A DNA stretch of 59,857 nucleotides from Trueperaceae bacterium. GTDB taxonomy: Bacteria > Deinococcota > Deinococci > Deinococcales > Trueperaceae. The stretch's first letter is position 1. Each line of letters begins with the position of its first letter. This document shows positions 1 to 8,398 of this stretch, in pieces. Made by a program: the position numbers and the translations under genes. The stretch lies in the NCBI GenBank assembly GCA_020431825.1, contig JAGQHN010000017.1:1-59857 (forward strand), read 5' to 3'. The notes beneath the pieces are model-generated. The model was not told the DNA's origin and did not search any database. It was given only the letters and a program-made list of their open reading frames with translations.

Positions 1-59
1 AGGTACTTAGCAAGAGTTTGGGTCAGACCTGGATAGCGTTTGACCTCTTTTCGTTTTGA

Positions 60-257
60 TATCCAGGTCTTTCCAAACAACTGTCAACCAAAAAGTCAAG
101 GATAGGTTTTTCTGATGTGTTAATCAGACTTTTGGATTCAGTAGACCAGGAGACAGCAGTAGCAATTAGCTATCTCTATCGTCATGCATTTTTATTTGGC
201 CGTTTTGAGCCTACTGGTTCTATACGTTTTTCTTTTGGTCGCTTTTACAGGAATTAA
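60..257 (+). other. Unrecognised open frame, possible gene remnant
   Basis: An open frame runs from just after a TGA at 57-59 to a TAA at 255-257 and reads like protein, with an aromatic and arginine-rich tail ending in SFGRFYRN. The only reasonable start is GTG at 117, and no ribosome binding site is visible. It overlaps the last bases of the epimerase gene on the other strand. It could be the decayed 3' end of an upstream gene (a glycosyltransferase is a guess from the neighbour). No family was recognised. Confidence 0.25.
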
Positions 258-1237
258 GTCTTGGGAATATTGTAGTATTTCTGGTCATCTGGATTAAGAA
301 TAAACCCTTGTTGCACGAGCTCTGCAATTTCCCGAATGCCATCTGGAACCGTTTGGGTTAGTTCAAAGTTGAGTTGCGTTTTTATTTTTTCAAAGCTTAC
401 CCGGTAGTCTCTGGGGTCCTCATTCTTTTGCACAAACTTTATCTTAGCTTCAGGGATAACGTGCTGAATAAGTTCGATAATGGTTTGTTTTTGATAATTT
501 TCGGACGTGTCACCAACGTTAAAAACGTCAAAGGCAACTTTTTCAGCATCAGACTCGAGCATCAAAACAGCCGATCTTGCCAGATCCACTACATGGCAAT
601 ACGGTCGCCAGAACTGCTCACCAAAGACGACCAGTTCACGACCAAGGGCTAATTCCTTTGTAAACTCATTAACAGTCAGATCAAAACGTATACGTGGAGA
701 AAGTCCGTATACGGTGGAGAACCTCAGGGACGTAGCTTTACAGTGATTCGTTCTTGCTTGACTCAAAAGGAACTTTTCAAAGGCTACTTTGGTTTCAGCA
801 TAAATAGAAACAGGGCTCAGCTCTGAAGTCTCGTTAACATAGGAGTTGGGGTTTTTCATCTTCCCATAGTTCGAGCAGGTTGAGGCAAAGACAAAGCGTT
901 CAACGCCTGTCTGCTCTGCCAGTTGATAAAGTCTTTTTGAAGCCTCGAGGTTGGTTTCCCTAGCGAGTTCAGGCTCTCTGGCACAAGCTGGGTCCCCCAC
1001 AATTGCTGCCAGATGAACGATTGCCCAGACATCTTTTAGCGAAGTTTTCAGGGAGTCAGTTTCCAGGACATCCCCTTTAACAAATTCAAAATGGGGGTGT
1101 TTTAAAACATCGAGTAGGGCTTCGCCGCCAAAGCGAAGATTGTCTAGCACGCGTACTTTATAGCCTTTTTCTAGAAGCTGGCGGGTCAGAACTGAGCCAA
1201 TATAGCCAGCGCCACCTGTAACAAGAATGCGTTTCAT
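254..1237 (-). CDS. NAD-dependent sugar-nucleotide epimerase/dehydratase (extended SDR)
   Basis: This 327-aa protein is an extended short-chain dehydrogenase of the UDP-glucose 4-epimerase/dTDP-glucose dehydratase type. The N-terminus carries the Rossmann motif GGAGYIG (residues 8-14). An acidic residue follows the second strand (VLDNL), and the active-site pair YAETK lies near residue 146, with an upstream Ser/Thr run (FASTCSNYG). Length is normal for the family. Such enzymes act in the cytoplasm on nucleotide-activated sugars for surface polysaccharides; the exact substrate cannot be read from sequence. It stands alone: the next gene on this strand (fabF) is upstream across 340 bp with its own terminator. 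The start is ATG at 1237, preceded by a weak GAG. Confidence 0.85.
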   Translation of the reverse strand: MKRILVTGGAGYIGSVLTRQLLEKGYKVRVLDNLRFGGEALLDVLKHPHFEFVKGDVLETDSLKTSLKDVWAIVHLAAIVGDPACAREPELARETNLEASKRLYQLAEQTGVERFVFASTCSNYGKMKNPNSYVNETSELSPVSIYAETKVAFEKFLLSQARTNHCKATSLRFSTVYGLSPRIRFDLTVNEFTKELALGRELVVFGEQFWRPYCHVVDLARSAVLMLESDAEKVAFDVFNVGDTSENYQKQTIIELIQHVIPEAKIKFVQKNEDPRDYRVSFEKIKTQLNFELTQTVPDGIREIAELVQQGFILNPDDQKYYNIPKT

Positions 1238-1578
1238 CTCTAACAGTCTGACGCCAAAATAGGGGTTGTGTACTGAAAAGCATTACAGTTAGCCTGTGAA
1301 CGGTAACGCCTGACTCGAGCCTGCGTCACCAGGCACCCTCAAGATTCATATTTTCATACGGTCGTCAATAAGATTTTCTAACTCTGTTTAGAAATCGGTA
1401 GTGGTGGTGAGCAGATCGCTAGGATGCGAGAAGCCTACTGGGAAATGCTGTTTTTAGAGAAGGTTGCAAGCGGAGGGGTAATCGGGCTACCTGTCCGGAT
1501 GAAACTACCTAGAAAAAAAGCAGCTGAGCGAATTTCTGCCCAGCTTCCCTAACAAGAATGTTGTTGCTTTATCGCTGG
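1238..1578. other. Intergenic stretch with an orphan open frame
   Basis: No confident gene lies here. The stretch holds the fabF terminator and one unexplained open frame on the plus strand (1382-1552, ATG at 1424, about 43 codons from that ATG) ending in RKKAAERISAQLP. The frame overlaps the terminator, has no clear ribosome binding site and matches no family I know, so it may be a remnant or chance. Confidence 0.35.
1513..1545 (-). terminator. Rho-independent terminator after fabF
   Basis: Read on the minus strand, an 8-bp stem (AGCTGGGC with GCTCAGCT, one G-U pair, 8-nt loop) is followed by a G-C and seven T. It lies 34 bp past the fabF stop. Confidence 0.8.
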
Positions 1579-2808
1579 CTAAACCTTTGCTAGTACCAGG
1601 GCAGCATTATGCCCACCAAAGCCAAAGGAATTTGACAGGGCATACCTTACAGGCTGTTCTCTGGCTTCATTCGGTATAAAGTCAAGATCAAGCTCTGGGT
1701 CAGGCTTATCAAGGTTAATCGTTGGAGGCAAGATGCCACTGATAAGTGCCTGTACCGAGGCAATAGCTTCAACTGCGCCAGCAGCGCCCAAAAGGTGCCC
1801 GGTCATTGATTTGGTAGATGAAACGGCAAGGTGATCTTTAGCTCGTTTAAAAACCTGTTTTATCGCCAGGGTTTCAGCTCTATCGCCTGCTGGAGTTGAG
1901 GTAGCATGGGCATTCAGATAGCCAATCTCATCGGGGTTAAGCTTTGCTTCTGCAAGCGCCCTTGACATAGCGAGTGCTGCACCTTTTCCTTCTGGGTGAG
2001 GGTCAGTTAAATGATAGGCGTCGGTGCTGCGACCATAGCCTTTAAGCTCAGCGTAGATGTTTGCTCCGCGGTTTTGAGCATGCTCGAGCGTTTCTAAAAC
2101 CAGTATGCCAGCGCCTTCGCCCATAAGAAAACCGTCCCTATCGGCGGCAAACGGGCGACTTGCTTTGCTTGGTTCGTCATTGCGCGTGGTCAAGGCTTTG
2201 ATGACGGCAAAACTCCCAATCCCAAGAGGCGTTATGGCGGCTTCAGCGCCTCCAGCAAAACAGACATCGGCTTCACCATGTTGCAGTGCCCGCAGTGCCT
2301 GACCGAGCGCGTCTGCTCCTGAGGTGCATGCGGTGACGGTGTCAAGACTTGGCCCCATAAAGCCCCACTTCATAGCAATCTGAGCAGCGGCCATATTGCC
2401 AAGCAAAAGGGGCATAAAAAAGGGACTCACGCGCATCGGGCTTTTTTCGTGGCTGATACGGGCATTTTCTTCAAAGCTTGCCATACCCCCAAGGCCGCAT
2501 CCCACAAATGTACCAATGCGCTCGAGGTTTTCTTTCTCTAGCTCGAGCCCACTGTCTTCAAAGGCAAAATTGGCAGCAACGAGGGCAAACTGGGTAAATC
2601 GGTCCATGCGCTTTTGCTGTTTGCGGTCAAGCCACTGACTCATATCGGCTTTTACTTCGGCGGCAATCTGACAGCTAAGATTGCTGGCATCAAATTGTGA
2701 GATAATACCAGCACCACTTTCTCCAGCAAGCTGGGCTTTGTGAAATGCGTCAGCGCCAATGCCTAAAGGATTGAGCGTGCCCATGCCTGTAATAACAATT
2801 CGTTTCAT
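1579..2808 (-). CDS. fabF: Beta-ketoacyl-ACP synthase II (FabF)
   Basis: This 409-aa protein condenses malonyl-ACP with acyl-ACP in the elongation step of type II fatty acid synthesis in the cytoplasm. The thiolase-fold catalytic triad is complete: Cys161 in TACTSGA, His301 in NAHATSTPAGD and His338 in TKSMTGHLLGA. The glycine-rich C-terminal motif NSFGFGGHN is also present. Length matches FabF (about 410 aa). The ATG at 2808 follows a GGAG Shine-Dalgarno that lies inside the last codons of the TetR gene, and only 2 nt separate the two genes, so they are probably translationally coupled. Other fab genes are not in the window, so this is a separate fabF locus under its own TetR regulator, perhaps for adjusting membrane lipids. 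Confidence 0.95.
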   Translation of the reverse strand: MKRIVITGMGTLNPLGIGADAFHKAQLAGESGAGIISQFDASNLSCQIAAEVKADMSQWLDRKQQKRMDRFTQFALVAANFAFEDSGLELEKENLERIGTFVGCGLGGMASFEENARISHEKSPMRVSPFFMPLLLGNMAAAQIAMKWGFMGPSLDTVTACTSGADALGQALRALQHGEADVCFAGGAEAAITPLGIGSFAVIKALTTRNDEPSKASRPFAADRDGFLMGEGAGILVLETLEHAQNRGANIYAELKGYGRSTDAYHLTDPHPEGKGAALAMSRALAEAKLNPDEIGYLNAHATSTPAGDRAETLAIKQVFKRAKDHLAVSSTKSMTGHLLGAAGAVEAIASVQALISGILPPTINLDKPDPELDLDFIPNEAREQPVRYALSNSFGFGGHNAALVLAKV

Positions 2809-2810
2809 GC

Positions 2811-3404
2811 TTACTCCTTGATGGTCAAACTTTCGATATGAGCTTTTAAATGGTCAATAATGCGCCGGATATACGTTTTGTCTGCGTAAAGTTTTGCGAG
2901 CATAACGGCACCTTCTAATGAGGCAATCATGACGGCGCCAAGTTGCTCTGCGTCAACAGCTTTGATTTCCTGGCGACTGACACCTTTTTGAATGATCATT
3001 TTGATGGTGTGACGCCATTCGTCCATGGCGCAGCGTGCTCGTTGTTTGAGTTCAGGATGGGTGTCATCAGCCTCTACAGCCGTATTTTGGATAGGGCAAC
3101 CACCCTCGAGATAGGGGTCACCTAAGAGGGAACCGTGAAGCTCGAGTACAGCTATCAGGCGTTTTTGCGCGTCAGTAAGCCGAAAAACCTCATCCCGGTA
3201 GCGCTTTTTGAGACGATTATAGGCAAAATCAAAAGCTGCTAATGCCAGTTCATCTTTGCTGGCAAAGTAGCGGTAAATACCACCCTTTTTAAGCTGGGTA
3301 GCCTCCATTATGTCTTGTAATGAACTTTGGCTATAGCCTTTTGAGTTAAAGACTTTTGCCGCCTCTGCGGTTATCCGTAACTTGGTTTGTTCACCTTTGC
3401 TCAT
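2811..3404 (-). CDS. TetR/AcrR-family transcriptional regulator
   Basis: The N-terminal 50 residues form a TetR-type helix-turn-helix (SLQDIMEATQLKKGGIYRYF, with the typical YRYF-xxKDEL tail). The rest is an alpha-helical ligand-binding domain with two cysteines. I place the start at ATG 3404 (MSKGEQTK, 197 aa). The longer frame to 3416 would need a TTG start inside the putative operator. No Shine-Dalgarno is visible upstream. The gene is directly followed by fabF (2-nt gap), so it probably controls both itself and fabF through the palindrome just upstream. The ligand is unknown; acyl-CoA or an electrophile would suit the context but is inference. Confidence 0.85.
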   Translation of the reverse strand: MSKGEQTKLRITAEAAKVFNSKGYSQSSLQDIMEATQLKKGGIYRYFASKDELALAAFDFAYNRLKKRYRDEVFRLTDAQKRLIAVLELHGSLLGDPYLEGGCPIQNTAVEADDTHPELKQRARCAMDEWRHTIKMIIQKGVSRQEIKAVDAEQLGAVMIASLEGAVMLAKLYADKTYIRRIIDHLKAHIESLTIKE

Positions 3405-3410
3405 AAAAAA

Positions 3411-3422
3411 GACCAACCGGTC
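3411..3422. promoter_or_regulatory. Putative TetR operator
   Basis: The interrupted palindrome GACCAACCGGTC lies 7 nt upstream of the TetR ATG. It resembles the GACC-N4-GGTC boxes known for several AcrR/NemR-like TetR repressors. Its position would block transcription of the tetR-fabF pair. Binding is inferred, not shown. Confidence 0.5.
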
Positions 3423-3450
3423 GCTTTGAGCTTAGCAGGTTTTTCTGTTA

Positions 3451-3490
3451 ATTGCTACACAGCTTCATTGCTACACAGCTTCATTGCTAC
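3451..3490. repeat. 16-bp tandem repeat, 2.5 copies
   Basis: The unit ATTGCTACACAGCTTC occurs exactly at 3451-3466 and 3467-3482, and a third partial copy starts at 3483. It lies between the divergent TetR and FIST genes and may be a slippage product; no function is evident. Confidence 0.75.
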
Positions 3491-3592
3491 CCGGCGGCGT
3501 GGAGCATTTTCTCCAGATTTCCAGGTATCGTAATGAATTTGTAATAGACATAGGGCTAGACTGGCAAAGTAAGCCAGAAAGTGCGGAGTCAG

Positions 3593-4738
3593 ATGTGTAC
3601 GGCTAAATCAATTCAAACCTTTTCTTATCATGAGGTGTCAGGCTGGAGTCTGCCAGAGTTTCCACCACTTGATTCTGAAAAGACATTGGTCTTAGTGTTT
3701 GCCGATTCGGATTTTATTGCTAGACCCCAGCTGTTGTCTGATTTAAAGCAAGCTTATCCCACAGCAAAAATGATGGGCTGCTCAACCTCGGGTGAAATTG
3801 CAGGCTCGAGCCTTTCTGAAAATTCGGCGGTAGTCGCCGTTGTTCAGTTTGAAAAAACCAGCCTGCGACTGGCTTCTGTTGCAGTTGCTTCATCGGGTAC
3901 TTCCTACGACGCTGCAGTAAGCCTGGCCCAGGACTTAGCCGCGCCAGATCTGCGTGGGGTATTCGTTTTGTCAGACGGTCTCAGAGTAAATGGCAGCGAT
4001 CTTGTAAGAGGCTTGCGCGAAACCTTAGCGGAGCACGTTACGATCACGGGCGGACTTGCCGGAGATAAAACAAAGTTTGAGCGGACCTGGGTTATTGATC
4101 AGGGGAGAGCTGCAAGTGGCAAAGTGACAGCTCTTGGGTTTTATGGTGAGCATATTCGCATGGGCTACGGTTCTCAGGGGGGCTGGGATATTTTTGGTAT
4201 TGAGCGTAAAGTTACCCGGGCAAAAGGCAATGTGCTCTTCGAGATTGACCATAAGCCTGCACTCGAGCTTTATAAAAAGTATTTAGGCGAGCTGGTTTCG
4301 GGCTTACCTGGTACCGCACTCCTTTTTCCGCTTGGTTTGCGTATGGAAGATCATGGGCAGCAGTATCTGGTCAGAACCATTCTTGGTGTAGACGAAGACC
4401 ATCAGTCATTGACTTTTGCCGGAGACATTCCGGAAGGTAGCTGGGTCAGGTTAATGAAAGCTCACCCGGAAAGGCTGATTGATGGGGCGGCAAGGTCAGC
4501 GCAGCTTGCTGTTTCAGGAGGTTTTAGCGAAAATGCCCTGAGCATTGCTGTAAGCTGCGTCGGTCGGCGCCTCGTCCTAAAACAGCGCACTGAAGAAGAA
4601 CTCGAGGCAAGCCTTGAGCATATGCCTCAGGTTCGGCAAATTGGCTTTTATTCGTATGGTGAAATTTCTCCGCTAAATGGGGGTCGCTGCGATTTGCATA
4701 ATCAAACCATGACTCTGACGTTACTTTATGAAACCTAA
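3593..4738 (+). CDS. FIST domain-containing sensory protein
   Basis: This protein of about 381 aa consists of FIST_N (about residues 30-210; CSTSGEI, FVLSDGL, GGLAGD) and FIST_C (about 220-370; ending FYSYGEISP). FIST domains are presumed cytoplasmic small-ligand sensors, possibly of amino acids, found alone or fused to signalling modules. The ATG at 3593 is preferred to the upstream GTG (3581) because GCGGAG lies just before it. The stop is 24 bp before a GAF/GGDEF/EAL protein, so the two genes very likely form one signalling operon with the FIST protein supplying the sensor. Confidence 0.88.
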   Translation: MCTAKSIQTFSYHEVSGWSLPEFPPLDSEKTLVLVFADSDFIARPQLLSDLKQAYPTAKMMGCSTSGEIAGSSLSENSAVVAVVQFEKTSLRLASVAVASSGTSYDAAVSLAQDLAAPDLRGVFVLSDGLRVNGSDLVRGLRETLAEHVTITGGLAGDKTKFERTWVIDQGRAASGKVTALGFYGEHIRMGYGSQGGWDIFGIERKVTRAKGNVLFEIDHKPALELYKKYLGELVSGLPGTALLFPLGLRMEDHGQQYLVRTILGVDEDHQSLTFAGDIPEGSWVRLMKAHPERLIDGAARSAQLAVSGGFSENALSIAVSCVGRRLVLKQRTEEELEASLEHMPQVRQIGFYSYGEISPLNGGRCDLHNQTMTLTLLYET

Positions 4739-4762
4739 GGTTATGAAATCAAGAGCCTGACC

Positions 4763-6853
4763 ATGATTGATCATCCCTTACTAAAACGACAGCTAAAAAC
4801 GCTTGGATTAGCTGCGGATACTCAGCCTCAGTTAGACGCCTGGAAAGTCTTTCTGCAAAGAATTAATGCTGCTTATCATGAAGAAGATCAGGGGCGTTAC
4901 CTGCTTGAACGTTCATTAACATTATCCTCAGACGAAATGCGCGAACTTAACGAAGAATTGCGCACCTCTACGGTACTACTCGAGGCAGATAAACAAAAGC
5001 TCGAGCGCTGGCAGCTGTTCCACCGAGACCTCATTAGCTTTGTGACGGAAGCACTTTATTCTGGAATGGAAGATGACTTCTACAAGCGGGTTCTGGACTT
5101 TGCTCTTTTGTTTTTCCCGCAGGCAGAGGCAGGAAGTGTCTTACAGCGAGATGAATTGAACTCCTTTTACTTTGTCGCAGCCAAAGGGTTTGACCTGCAG
5201 GAATTGCAGACCCTTTTGATTCCGGAAGAGGCAATGCTGATTGAGGCCGAGCCCGAACCTCGAGTGGTTTATCGAAATGAGGAAGCTTACCAGAAAGAAG
5301 CGAATCCTAGTGACCAGCTTAAGCGCTTAAGAATAATAGGCAGAGTCGATGAGATTAAAGCAACCCTGTTTATACCGATTCTTTTTGAAGATAAACTTAT
5401 TGCCAGTATCAACCTGGACTCCTTTAGCCAAACCCTCGAGCTAGATGAAGAACTCTATGCAATGATCCGAGTCTTTTCCACGCAGATAGGGGTTTTGTTG
5501 CAGAGGTTTAGACTCTCAGGGGAACTCGAAGCCAGCAACCGCAGACTTGAAAACCTGGCTAATTTTGACCCATTAACGGGCTTACCAAACCGCAGTCATT
5601 TTTTAAAGCGCCTTAATAGTGCTATAGAGGAACAGGTCGCAGGATTTGCCCTCCTATTTATAGATCTTGATGGTTTCAAACTTGTTAATGATTCTTTGGG
5701 CCATACCTATGGAGATCGGCTCTTACTTGAAGTTGCAAAGCGTTTGCGGAAAAGTGTACGGCGAAGTGATTTTGTGTCCCGTTTGGGAGGTGACGAATTT
5801 ACCATCATTGTCAACGACCTCGAAAATCCGGTAATCGCTGTGAAAATCGCAGATAAAATTCTGAAAAGTTTCATGCAGCCCTTTAGTTTAGAGGGCAACG
5901 ACTTTAAAGTGACCGCCAGTATTGGTATAGCGCACTACCCAGCGCATAGTCAGAATGCGCAGTTGCTTATTAAACAGGCAGATATCGCCATGTATCAGGC
6001 AAAAAATCTAGGGCGAAACCGCAGCTTTTTATTTACCGAAGAACTAGACCAAAGTGTTAATGAAAGAATTCACCTTTTACAGGATTTGAGGAGAGCCATT
6101 GATAAGGGGGAACTCGAGCTTTACTACCAGCCCAGAATCGCGCTACAAGACCTGAGCATGACCAGTGTCGAAGCCTTGTTGCGCTGGCAGCATCCAAAAA
6201 GGGGCTTTGTTTCGCCTGCGATATTTATTCCTCTGGCCGAGGAAAGTGGGCTTATTCACGCTCTGGGACAGTGGGTACTTCATGAGGTCTGTCAGCAGTT
6301 GGGCCGCTGGCAAAGTGAAGGTATTTCAACGCGTATTGCGGTAAATGTCTCAATGCATGAACTTCAGGCAGAAGGTTTCGTGAACAAAACCAAGGCGGTG
6401 CTCGAGCATAATCACATCAACGCGGCTCTGCTCGAGCTGGAAATTACGGAGAGTGCTGCCATGTACAACGTAGAACTCAATATTGATAAACTCGAGCGCC
6501 TGCAGGCTCATGGTATTAAGCTCGCCATTGATGATTTTGGGACGGCCTACTCCTCCTTAAATTACTTGAAGCGCTTGCCAGTTCATAGTTTAAAAATTGA
6601 CAGAAGTTTTATTATGGATATTGATGAGAATGAATCGGTGAATAAGGCTATTGTTCGCTCAATTATTGCCCTGGCGAAGTCTATGGAGCTTGAAGTTGTG
6701 GCTGAAGGTGTTGAAACCCTGGCTCAAGTCGAGTTTTTACGCGCCCTCGGTTGCGATGAAGCGCAGGGTTATTATTTTAGTAGACCTGTTCCTGTTAAGA
6801 GCCTCGAGCCGTTTTTTGCCAAAGAATCGCAGCTGCTAAGCCCTTTTAACTAG
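4763..6853 (+). CDS. Diguanylate cyclase/phosphodiesterase (GAF-GGDEF-EAL)
   Basis: This 696-aa cytoplasmic protein has a helical N-terminus (about 40-85, with the ERSLTLSSDEM motif common in FIST-linked signalling proteins), a GAF-like sensor domain (about 90-250), a GGDEF domain (motif GGDEF at 342-346, substrate motif FDPLTGLPNR) and an EAL domain (EALLRW from 470, DDFGTAYSSL further on). Both catalytic signatures look intact, so it could make and break cyclic di-GMP; an RxxD inhibitory site was not identified with confidence. No transmembrane segment is present. It lies directly downstream of the FIST gene and probably converts the FIST signal into a change in c-di-GMP. Confidence 0.93.
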   Translation: MIDHPLLKRQLKTLGLAADTQPQLDAWKVFLQRINAAYHEEDQGRYLLERSLTLSSDEMRELNEELRTSTVLLEADKQKLERWQLFHRDLISFVTEALYSGMEDDFYKRVLDFALLFFPQAEAGSVLQRDELNSFYFVAAKGFDLQELQTLLIPEEAMLIEAEPEPRVVYRNEEAYQKEANPSDQLKRLRIIGRVDEIKATLFIPILFEDKLIASINLDSFSQTLELDEELYAMIRVFSTQIGVLLQRFRLSGELEASNRRLENLANFDPLTGLPNRSHFLKRLNSAIEEQVAGFALLFIDLDGFKLVNDSLGHTYGDRLLLEVAKRLRKSVRRSDFVSRLGGDEFTIIVNDLENPVIAVKIADKILKSFMQPFSLEGNDFKVTASIGIAHYPAHSQNAQLLIKQADIAMYQAKNLGRNRSFLFTEELDQSVNERIHLLQDLRRAIDKGELELYYQPRIALQDLSMTSVEALLRWQHPKRGFVSPAIFIPLAEESGLIHALGQWVLHEVCQQLGRWQSEGISTRIAVNVSMHELQAEGFVNKTKAVLEHNHINAALLELEITESAAMYNVELNIDKLERLQAHGIKLAIDDFGTAYSSLNYLKRLPVHSLKIDRSFIMDIDENESVNKAIVRSIIALAKSMELEVVAEGVETLAQVEFLRALGCDEAQGYYFSRPVPVKSLEPFFAKESQLLSPFN

Positions 6854-6968
6854 CTCGAACCAAAACAATCCAAATTCATCACAAGGCCCAACGAAGCAAA
6901 AAGAATGGCTCTAAAATGCTAGCTTGCTTTGCTCACTGCTGTCTCAGGCGGACTATAGGAATGGGTGA

Positions 6969-6992
6969 ATTGCGCCTTGCGCAACCTTTTGT
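6969..6992 (+). terminator. Possible terminator after the GGDEF/EAL gene
   Basis: TTGCGC and GCGCAA form a 6-bp stem with a 3-nt loop (6970-6984), followed by CCTTTTGTTT. The U-tract is interrupted. Confidence 0.45.
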
Positions 6993-7032
6993 TTAGGACT
7001 CGAGCTTTAAACTTAGGGTATACGGAGGCGTC

Positions 7033-8154
7033 ATGCAAGAACTTATTCGGCTGCTAAATGCCATTGAAGATGTTCGGTCAGCAGGTCTGGATGCGGCCAT
7101 TGCTACAGTGGTTCGGGTGAAAGGAAGTGCCTACCGGCGCGAGGGCACCAAAATGCTTATTGACGCCACAGGTAAGCAGGTCTGCATGATTTCTGGAGGT
7201 TGCCTCGAGCAAGAAGTGGGCGAAATTGCCCAGCAAGTTATGGCGAGTGGTGAACCGCAGGTTCATTTTTTTGATCTGGATGAAGATCTGGTCTGGGGTT
7301 TGGGTTTGGGTTGTGGCGGCGCGGTCGATGTCTACATTGAACCATTTGATGAAGGGGAAGCGCACAGGCTCTGGCTTGCCGCAGTGAGGGGGCAAGCGTC
7401 TGCCTGTCTGGCGACCGTCATTGCGTCTGAAAACCCAGAAATAACTAAGGGTAGTCGGATGTTTATTGACGAAGCAGTAACGGCTACAGGATCCCTTGAC
7501 AATAGTGAGCTCGAGGCTAAAGTGCTTGCTTTAGCCAAACAAAAGATGTCTGAACTGTATCCTCGGTCTCAAACAAGCAGTTTTGAGCTTCCTGGGGGCA
7601 GCGTCGATGTCTTTTTGGATGTGACTGTACCTGCTCCTGACTTAGTCATTTTTGGTGCAGGTCATGACGCCATTCCTATGGCTGAGTTTGGTCACAAGCT
7701 TGGGTTTAACATTATTGTTGTTGATGCACGTCATGCCTTTGTTACCGAGGAACGTTTTCCAATGGCTGATCAGCTTATAAGAACCCATCCGAGCGGTCTG
7801 GCTGAAAAAGTTATCCTGGGTCCAAGAAGCTATGCCATTGTCATGAATCACCACCTCGAGCGCGATAAAGAGACGCTAAAGTTTTTGCTGAATACGCCTG
7901 CACCCTATATAGGCGTTTTGGGCCCACGTAAACGCTACAATGATATGCTGGCTGCTTTCAAGGATGAAGCGTTTGAACCTGACGCTGAAGATTTAAAACG
8001 GGTTCGTAATCCTATAGGGGTAGACGTTGGTGCAGATACCCCTGAAGAAATTGCCGTCAGTGTCATGTCAGAACTTCTTGCTGTTAGAGGCGGCTATGAG
8101 GCGGGCTTTCTCAATGAGCGCAGTGGAAGAATACATGCAAGGCTCGAGGGCTAA
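7033..8154 (+). CDS. XdhC/CoxI-family protein
   Basis: This 373-aa protein has the XdhC/CoxI N-terminal domain (KGSAYRREGTKMLI, ISGGCLEQEVG, LGLGCGG) and the C-terminal Rossmann domain (IFGAGHDAIPMAEFG near residues 200-215, then GPRKRYNDML). Family members bind molybdenum cofactor and help mature xanthine dehydrogenase or CO-dehydrogenase-type enzymes. No molybdenum hydroxylase or mobA-type partner is adjacent, so this is an orphan copy. It starts at ATG 7033 after GGAGG at a good spacing. The gene carries several CTCGAG sites like its neighbours. Confidence 0.88.
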   Translation: MQELIRLLNAIEDVRSAGLDAAIATVVRVKGSAYRREGTKMLIDATGKQVCMISGGCLEQEVGEIAQQVMASGEPQVHFFDLDEDLVWGLGLGCGGAVDVYIEPFDEGEAHRLWLAAVRGQASACLATVIASENPEITKGSRMFIDEAVTATGSLDNSELEAKVLALAKQKMSELYPRSQTSSFELPGGSVDVFLDVTVPAPDLVIFGAGHDAIPMAEFGHKLGFNIIVVDARHAFVTEERFPMADQLIRTHPSGLAEKVILGPRSYAIVMNHHLERDKETLKFLLNTPAPYIGVLGPRKRYNDMLAAFKDEAFEPDAEDLKRVRNPIGVDVGADTPEEIAVSVMSELLAVRGGYEAGFLNERSGRIHARLEG

Positions 8155-8155
8155 T

Positions 8156-8179
8156 CGGCAAGGTCCAATTTACTTGCCG
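8156..8179 (+). terminator. Hairpin after the xdhC-like gene
   Basis: CGGCAAG pairs with CTTGCCG across a 10-nt loop immediately after the stop codon. There is no good U-run, so it may be a weak terminator or a transcript-end stabiliser. Confidence 0.4.
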
Positions 8180-8398
8180 GTCCTATAGAGGGTTTTATTT
8201 CCATAAGTGACATGCGTTTAAGGCGGTGCGCTTTCATGGTTTTGTAAAAAAAAGGAAGCTGTGCAGCTTAAACGGTTGACGTTACACCAGGACTAAGGTT
8301 CAAAAGTTAAAAACCTCACATCAAATAGGGTATTCTAGCGCAGAGACATTCTGAGAAGATGTCTATCTATAGATTTGGGAAGGTGGTGCATAGTGCCA

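Noticed and set aside
8249-8265. Hairpin AAGCT-GTGC-AGCTT next to an A-run, terminator-like on the minus strand
   Set aside because: The stem is only 5-6 bp and no minus-strand gene lies upstream of it; it is in the leader of the SLH/collagen gene.
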